Origin: Hysterium pulicare CBS 123377
Lineage: Eukaryota > Ascomycota > Dothideomycetes > Hysteriales > Hysteriaceae
Assembly (NCBI GenBank): GCA_000467715.1
Contig: AJFK01001052.1
Location: 1-24,518 of the forward strand
DNA: 24,518 bases
Direction: 5' to 3'
Below, piece after piece: positions 18,445-24,518 of this stretch (position 1 is the first letter of the stretch; every line of letters begins with the position of its first letter). Under the pieces are notes generated by a model. It ran no database searches, was not told the DNA's origin, and saw only the letters and a program-made list of their open reading frames with translations. A program made the translations under genes and the position numbers.

Positions 18445-19676
18445 CGGTTGAGATTATTTGGGAGGAGGAAGTCGATTGTGGGTCTATATTTGCTGTAACT
18501 ATGACGAAGTTTCATTCTACATGGCTTTGGCTGGGTAATGATTTTTGTGATTACACTGTTGGCAACAGTAGGCACGGTATTGGGCGCGCTTTTGGAGCCC
18601 CTGGATAGCCAGTATTGTACTCGCGCGATATATGTGGTATTATCATTTGTTCTCAAATGCATGCTTTGTCCCGGTGTGATATGCCTGGCTTTGAGCAAGA
18701 GGCGACAGTGCAACATTGGAACAACCGGCTCTGGTTTGTCTATCGAGTACATGATTTCTTTTCTGGAATATGATTTACAGCAACGACTTTCACGGGACAA
18801 AGAAAACCACAAGTCGGATCGGCAATTCCTTGCATTCGTGGAGATAGTAAGCACCGTTGTTTTGTGCCTTACCGCCACAGGACCTATCGAAGCCCCTCGC
18901 ATGTGGCGACGGCAAGTGGTTGGTGGTTTGGACATGATAGCAGCCGACAGTGTGCATTTCTAGCAGCGGGTGTGTTAGCAATCAAGGGAAATGGCTCCGA
19001 GACGTTGAAACGCATGCTGCGATAAGCATTTTAATATAGGCCGTCTGGCAATATGACTGGCCATCCGCTTGCAGTCGTGTGGCTCGTCGTGCCTCTCTGC
19101 TCTCCCGCCAGGCCAGGCTAAGAGCCTTCGCTTCCTCCAGTAGTGCGAGCTTCGAGATTGCCTGAACACCTCCCAAAGACGCCTGAGGAATCCCCAGCGA
19201 AGTCGTCCCTCTTCAATCCGGGCATGACAGAGATCGACATACTTTCAGCTGCGGATCCGAAGGCGGCTTGACGCTCTGCTGCTCTGTGAGTGGTTTTGCG
19301 ACCCAGCTCCGCTCCGCAGAGACCATACGATGCGCCACCCGGTCTTGCATACCCTCGAAGTCAACGCTGCCATTCACACTCCAATTCGCCCATGACCGCA
19401 TCCCTGGGTATCCACTGGAACTCTTGAAACCTGTCAATGAACAGCACATACAATCGGGGAACTAGATCAGGTCAGGAAAGACGCTTCCTTCCGGTCGCTG
19501 CCCGCTTAAGTCTCCCTCCAGCTCCTACAGGTTGAATTCCTCCCAATCGTTGGCCCTCCGACGGCAGCGCCTTAATTTCATATCAGGCACCAGGCACGCC
19601 TTTCCGGGTCTTTACAGAGATTCGGACGATCGAACGGTCCGGGATAACCCATCTTACGGGTAGCCGAGCAACACCA
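18445..19676. other. Spacer: 3' flank and RasGAP promoter
   Basis: This region should contain the 3' untranslated region of the Ser/Pro-rich gene and the promoter and leader of the RasGAP gene. A 141-codon plus frame (18538-18963) and a longer overlapping minus frame (18276-18935) are both open, have no known motifs and cannot both be real. Neither is called. Confidence 0.5.
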
Positions 19677-22600
19677 ATGGATCAGTCCAGGCAGAGTAGA
19701 CGGCATAGGAAGGGCAACGGCCTGCCAGAGTCCACAGCTCTGCAAGAGAAGCCTCGTGCGGATTCAGATTCGACGATTCGTGGCACCTATGGCTCTTCAA
19801 CCATTCGTGCCGTTACTCCAGACTCAATTCCTGAATATGGTGTAGCGAGGCAGTCCTTCTCTAGAGAAGCGCGACTAGCATCGTCGCCGCCGGTGTCGCC
19901 GCGCGCTGGTGGTGTTCAGCGTGATAATCCGAGGAGTAATAACCCGCGTGCCTACGTGGCGCGGGCCAATTCCAACGAAGGAGAATATGCGCTCAGAAAT
20001 ACTAGAGAGTCACAAACAAGGCCCAGGACGAGGACAATGGAGGAGAGGACGTCGCGGGATAGATCTCCTCCAAATCTGTTTGTGACAAGTCGCCATCGCA
20101 TTGGCTCTGTCCATGCGACTGGCGGCTCTGCTAATTTTCAGGGTATAGAAGAAGCTGTTGTTACCTCAATAGGCCACCCGTCGACGATATCCGCACCGTC
20201 CCTCGCCTCGTCCCGAGCCTCTAATTCCAGCCGCACTCGACTTATTAAACAACCTCCTCGCACCGCGTCTCCCATACCGAATACTGTGACTTCTGGCGCC
20301 GCGCAACCCGATTCTTGGATATCCCCAGTTCCCGCGTCGGATGCTCGGAAAGTACTGAAGCTGATGAGGTCTACATGTGGGAAGATGCAAGGCATGCTTG
20401 CCTTCAGGAGAGGAGAGAATAACCCGTGGTCATTGTCTTACTGTTATATAAATGAGGAGTCAGGAAGCCTGGTGTACGAACCCAAGAGCGATAATTCGTA
20501 TCACCGGACACTGGTGCCCGATCTCAGAGGCTGTAGAGTCAAGAGCTCATACGATGCGGAGTCATACACGGCATACATTCATGTTGTCGCCAACAATTCG
20601 AAATTGGAAGTCTATCTGAGGCCTCCAACTCAGGAAGAATTTGATAGCTGGTTTGCTGCGCTTCTGTGTTGGCAGCCTATTCGACCTAAAGGTATACATA
20701 ACAAGATGGCAAAACCGCAGGCCGCAATCCTCCCTGAGAGACGGCTTATCGACAGCCGAAGACATTCTGAAGTGTCGCTTCTGAAAGAGGCTCCAATCAT
20801 CAAAGTCGGTAAGATGATCTACTGGGATACAAACGTCTCTTACAGCAACACGGGAACTCCAAAAGCAAGCAGCAGACCTCAGACCTACCGAATACAAAGC
20901 CATGGATCGCGCAGATGGAGAAGAGTATCATGTACGCTTCGTGAAAATGGAGAGCTTAAATTGTACTCCGACACAGACGTGACGTTGGTTTCGGTGGTAC
21001 AGCTTTCTCAACTATCGAGATGTGCTGTCCAGCGACTGGATCCCTCTGTACTCGACAACGAATTTTGCATCGCCATATATCCACAATATACCTCAACATC
21101 TACGTCACTATCATTATTGCGACCCATATTTTTATCTCTTGAATCACGAGTTTTATACGAAGTTTGGATAGTCTTGCTTCGAGCGTTTACGATACCACAG
21201 TTGTACGGGCCGAAACAGGTATCGCCACTCGATGATAGCGGGGTCTCGTCACCGTCATTTTCAACCACACAAGACATGTTCCGCATGGAACGTTCCCTCA
21301 TGATACGGGTTATAGAAGCGAAGTTGTTGCCACCTATCAGTCCAAAGATGCTCGAGCAAAATGTACCCCCACGGCCAACCTCTGGCGCAGTAAACACTCC
21401 AGGTGGTTATTACGTGGAGGTACTCCTCGATGGAGAGACCAGAGCACGGACAATTGTCAAGAACGAAGGACAAAACCCTTTCTGGAGGGAGGAGTTCGAG
21501 TTCCTTGATCTTCCGGACGTGCTTTCCACGGCGTCGCTGCTGCTCAAGAAACGGCCTCCGAGTCAGACTCGTAATGAACGGGGACCTCATCAGGATGGCC
21601 AATCCAGTTCGGATTTTTTCAATTCCTCAGAAGGAGCTGGTGGATATTCTGGCATCTCCTTTGACCAGACGGTTGGTAAGGTCGACATATACTTGGACGA
21701 TCTAGGTCCTACACAGGAGTTGGAGAAATGGTGGCCCCTTGTCAACATGTATGGGAATAGTGTAGGAGAAGTGTTGGTGAAAGTCAGCTCTGAGGAAGGT
21801 GTCATCCTGATGGCACGAGATTATCAACCAATGTCTGAGTTGCTGCATCGGTTCTCGAACGGCTTAACCCTGCAGTTGGCGCAGATGATTCCTAGTGAAT
21901 TGAAAAAGCTATCCGAGTACTTGTTGAATATCTTTCAGGTCTCTGGCCAGGCTGGAGAGTGGATCATGGCTCTGGTTGAGGAAGAAATCGATGGCACTCT
22001 GAAGGAAACACCAGCAAGCCGATTAAGATTCAGCAAACGGCTCGGCTCCAGCGACTCCAACGAATCATTTGGGTCAACAAGCGATCGAGAACTGTTTGTA
22101 AGAGATATGGGCAACTCCGCAAAACTCGAAGCCAATTTACTCTTCCGTGGCAACACGCTCTTGACCAAATCGCTCGACTTGCACATGAAACGACTGGGTA
22201 AGGAATACTTGGAGGAGACATTGAGTGAGAAGTTGAAAGAGATTAACGACAAAGATCCGGACTGTGAGGTTGATCCTAATCGAACGCACTCCCAACACGA
22301 GCTTGACCGGAATTGGAGAAGGTTGATCAATTTGACCGAAGATTTGTGGAGAGCTATTTACAATTCGATATCCCGATGTCCTCAAGAGCTGCGACTCATT
22401 TTCAGACACATCCGCGCCTGTGCTGAGGATCGCTATGGTGATTTCCTTAGGACTGTCAAGTATAGCAGTGTATCGGGATTCTTATTCTTGCGGTTCTTCT
22501 GCCCCGCGGTCTTGAATCCCAAGTTATTCGGACTGTTGAAAGGTATGTATCAGTTATACACGTTCGTTGAATAGGATCTGACAGTATCAAGATCACCCGA

Positions 22601-23856
22601 AGCCGAAAGCCCGGCGTACACTCACTTTGATTGCCAAATCTCTCCAAGGTCTCGCCAACATGTCAACATTTGGCGCCAAAGAGGAATGGATGGAGCCTAT
22701 GAACACCTTCCTCTCTTCACATCGTCAAGAATTCAAGACCTACATCGACAGTATCTGCGGCATTTCCTCCACAACGACGACTCTCTCCCCCATTCCGCCA
22801 TCCTATAGCACCCCTCTAGCTATCCTGCAACGCTTGCCTCCTACCTCCCGCGAAGGGTTCCCTTCACTCCCTTACCTGATTGACCATGCACGCAACTTCG
22901 CCGCCCTCGTAGATCTCTGGCTAGAAAATACTGCCAGCTCAGCCCCCAACATCCAAGCCTCCGACGGCGACCTTCTCAAATTCCACACCCTCTGCGTCTC
23001 TCTACACGAGCGCACAGCCGATTGTCTAGCCCGTGCAGAGCGCGCCGAACGACCCAACTCCAGCCTCAGCATAAAATGGGAAGAGCTCGTCGAGCAACTC
23101 GAAAGCTCCTCCAGCTTTGAACACACGCCAAGGGGACCGAGCCGCAATCCCAGCGCGTCACAATCTGTGCCGACGAGTCCGGGAGCTGATGAGCTGACGA
23201 GTTCTTCGAGTACCAGTACGCCGATAACTATGAAGCCTGTTCGATTGACGAAGAATAGACGACACCAGAATTCCTCCATATCGGCGCGTTCGACCTCCAT
23301 TGCTTCGGAGCGATCGACTACGCAGAACCCCTTCTCTACAACAGGAAGATATACGCCTAATCTACACGATACGGGCTCTGTTTCTGCGTCGGCGTCGGCA
23401 TCAGCTTCTGCCTCTGCGACTGAGGAAACCCCGCCCGGAAGTTCGGATGGGTTGCATATGGGATCGACTACCTCTTTCACAGCCAATCCAAATGTGCATA
23501 TCAATCTCTCAAATATCGCGACTACATCAGGACGTCCACCCCGCAGTGCAGGAGGGCAGAGTCTAGAAGGGAGCGAAGTAGGAAGCGATGGCGAGTACAC
23601 GACCGCATTACCTCGATTCGACAAAGAAAAAGAGAAAGAGAAAAAGGGGATCAGAGTCGTCTTACCCTTCGGAGGCGGGCGAAAGAAAGAGAAAGAAAAA
23701 GGCCACAAAGACCGCGACAAAGGCAAAGACCGAGAAAAAGACCGAGACAGAAACGGCGCTGGTAATAGTAATTCCGAATATGGACCGAGAACCAGGGAAG
23801 GGAGTAAGGAAAGAGGTGCAACGACGCCCGGAGAAGGGTCCGGAATGCCCTTCTGA
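19677..23856 (+). CDS. PH-C2-RasGAP GTPase-activating protein (BUD2/CLA2-like)
   Basis: RasGAPs speed GTP hydrolysis by Ras-family GTPases. Fungal PH-C2 members resemble yeast Bud2, which acts on Rsr1/Bud1 in polarity; the target here is inferred. Two exons, 19677-22542 and 22592-23856, with a 49-nt intron (GTATGT...CAAG), give 1376 residues. The first 220 are Ser/Arg-rich and probably disordered. A PH domain lies at about 224-335, a second PH-like segment at 411-511, a C2 domain at 539-708 and the RasGAP domain at about 800-1010. The arginine finger is R824 in L-L-F-R-G-N. The structural F-L-F-L-R-F-F-C-P-A motif includes R939. The tail has a run of alternating Ser-Ala near 1219-1233 and a Lys/Glu/Asp/Arg-rich segment near 1299-1346. 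The start context is ACACCAATGG. The same frame continues past the TGA, as described in the next entry, so the true C-terminus is uncertain. Confidence 0.93.
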
Positions 23857-24072
23857 CGGGGCGGGTGGTATACCGGGACGTGGGGTTCGGGGGAAAGTTC
23901 GCCTAGGGAGTGGGATGTGAAGAAAGAGTTGGATGGTGTTGTTGAGGGGGAGGCCCGGGATCAGGGTCTCCAACCACAGCAGCAGCAGCACCAACCGTTG
24001 CAGAGAGCCAAGTCTAAAAGAGAAGGAGTAGTCTTTCCACCTTCTTTGGATAACAACGGACTGCCGTTGTAG
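23857..24072 (+). other. In-frame 3' extension of the RasGAP frame
   Basis: After TGA 23854-23856 the same frame runs 71 sense codons to TAG 24070-24072. The peptide looks like real protein: an acidic stretch, a Gln run (Q-Q-Q-Q-H-Q), then Q-R-A-K-S-K-R-E-G-V-V-F-P-P. Two explanations fit. One is readthrough, since UGA followed by CGG is a known leaky context and a G-rich stretch follows. The other is a 69-nt intron, 23838-23906 (GTCCGG...CCTAG), which would remove the stop and keep the frame. Its donor is poor, but a CTGAC branch-like site and a TAG acceptor are present. Confidence 0.6.
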
Positions 24073-24518
24073 AAGGCGGGCTGAGGGAGTAGGCGGATTT
24101 TCTTTTTTGCGTTTGACGAACCTCGAGGAAATAGCTGGTATACCACGGGAGAGAGAAAAAAGAAGTTCTGGATCTATTGTTTCGACCTTGCGACATCCCT
24201 CCTCAGACCCATCGACCTCTTATCTACCGAATGACCTAGACGCTCTCCGCTCGCCTCGTTATAGACACTCTTAGACACTTCCTAGACAAGCGTCTCCAAA
24301 AGCAGCTCCCTTGGCACCTTTTGTAGTCTCCCTTTCTACTTCCCACTCGCTTGTATCCTTAAAATTTCTCCAGGGGGCAGCTAGGTTAGGTTCGGTTTTG
24401 TTACGATTGGATTGTAGCGTTCAGCGTTTTCCTTTTCTCTACTTCGAGTCTGTCTTTTGCGTGTCTTGGGATTTTGGGGGGAGGGGGAGGGGGGGGATAT
24501 AGAAAGGGGTAGTGGAGG
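24073..24518. other. RasGAP 3' flank with terminal G-rich run
   Basis: No gene is supported. The stretch is C/T-rich with a guanine-rich tract at 24475-24498 close to the window edge. It probably contains the RasGAP 3' untranslated region. Confidence 0.5.

Noticed and set aside
18538-18963. 141-codon plus-strand frame with hydrophobic start
   Set aside because: No recognisable motif. It lies in the expected 3' untranslated region, and an even longer minus-strand frame overlaps it, so it is probably chance.
22872-23726. 284-codon minus-strand frame opposite the RasGAP second exon
   Set aside because: It is a shadow of the strongly biased plus-strand coding sequence, which has clear RasGAP similarity at its start.
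23807-23906. Intron using donor GTAAGG at about 23807 with acceptor CCTAG at 23906
   Set aside because: The donor is good, but the join shifts the frame and runs into a stop, so it does not explain the in-frame extension.

Overview
The window looks like nuclear DNA of a filamentous ascomycete (Pezizomycotina; Leotiomycetes is a guess). The reasons are short GT-AG introns of about 47-85 nt with CTRAC-like branch sites, long spacers, and typical fungal gene families: isocitrate lyase, a DUF1365 membrane protein, a Pth11-like rhodopsin-domain protein, a tyrosinase relic and a PH-C2-RasGAP protein. No bacterial-type operons, CRISPR arrays, rRNA or tRNA genes were seen.

Bases 286-5650 hold the most unusual part: an array of nine strongly diverged units, eight on + and one on -, about 460-750 bp apart. 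Each begins with the same core promoter (an ACGTAA-type element, then 33-39 bp later a TATATAAA box, mostly followed by a pyrimidine-rich stretch). Each has a short body; copies of one body block can be aligned by eye in most units. Most units end near an ATGATGA/GATAATGATG motif. The last + unit and the single - unit converge near 5295-5334. No unit matches a family I know. It could be a decaying family of small orphan proteins or a family of structured non-coding RNAs; evidence for both is given.

Bases 5859-7754 (-) are a complete five-exon isocitrate lyase gene. Bases 8733-10964 (-) are a three-exon DUF1365 membrane protein. Bases 12176-13791 (-) are a four-exon Pth11-like seven-helix protein. 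All three lie on the minus strand, separated by spacers of about 1 kb. A broken tyrosinase gene (+) lies at 15853-16510 in an otherwise gene-poor stretch. Then come two plus-strand genes: a Ser/Pro-rich protein with a basophilic-kinase-like site (17275-18444) and a two-exon PH-C2-RasGAP protein (19677-23856). The RasGAP frame continues for 71 more sense codons past its TGA, which suggests either stop readthrough or an alternatively spliced 69-nt intron.

The ordinary genes share no obvious pathway: glyoxylate-cycle carbon metabolism, a lipid- or membrane-associated protein of unknown role, a putative receptor-like membrane protein and a Ras-family regulator. All exon joins were worked out by eye from reading-frame continuity and splice signals.
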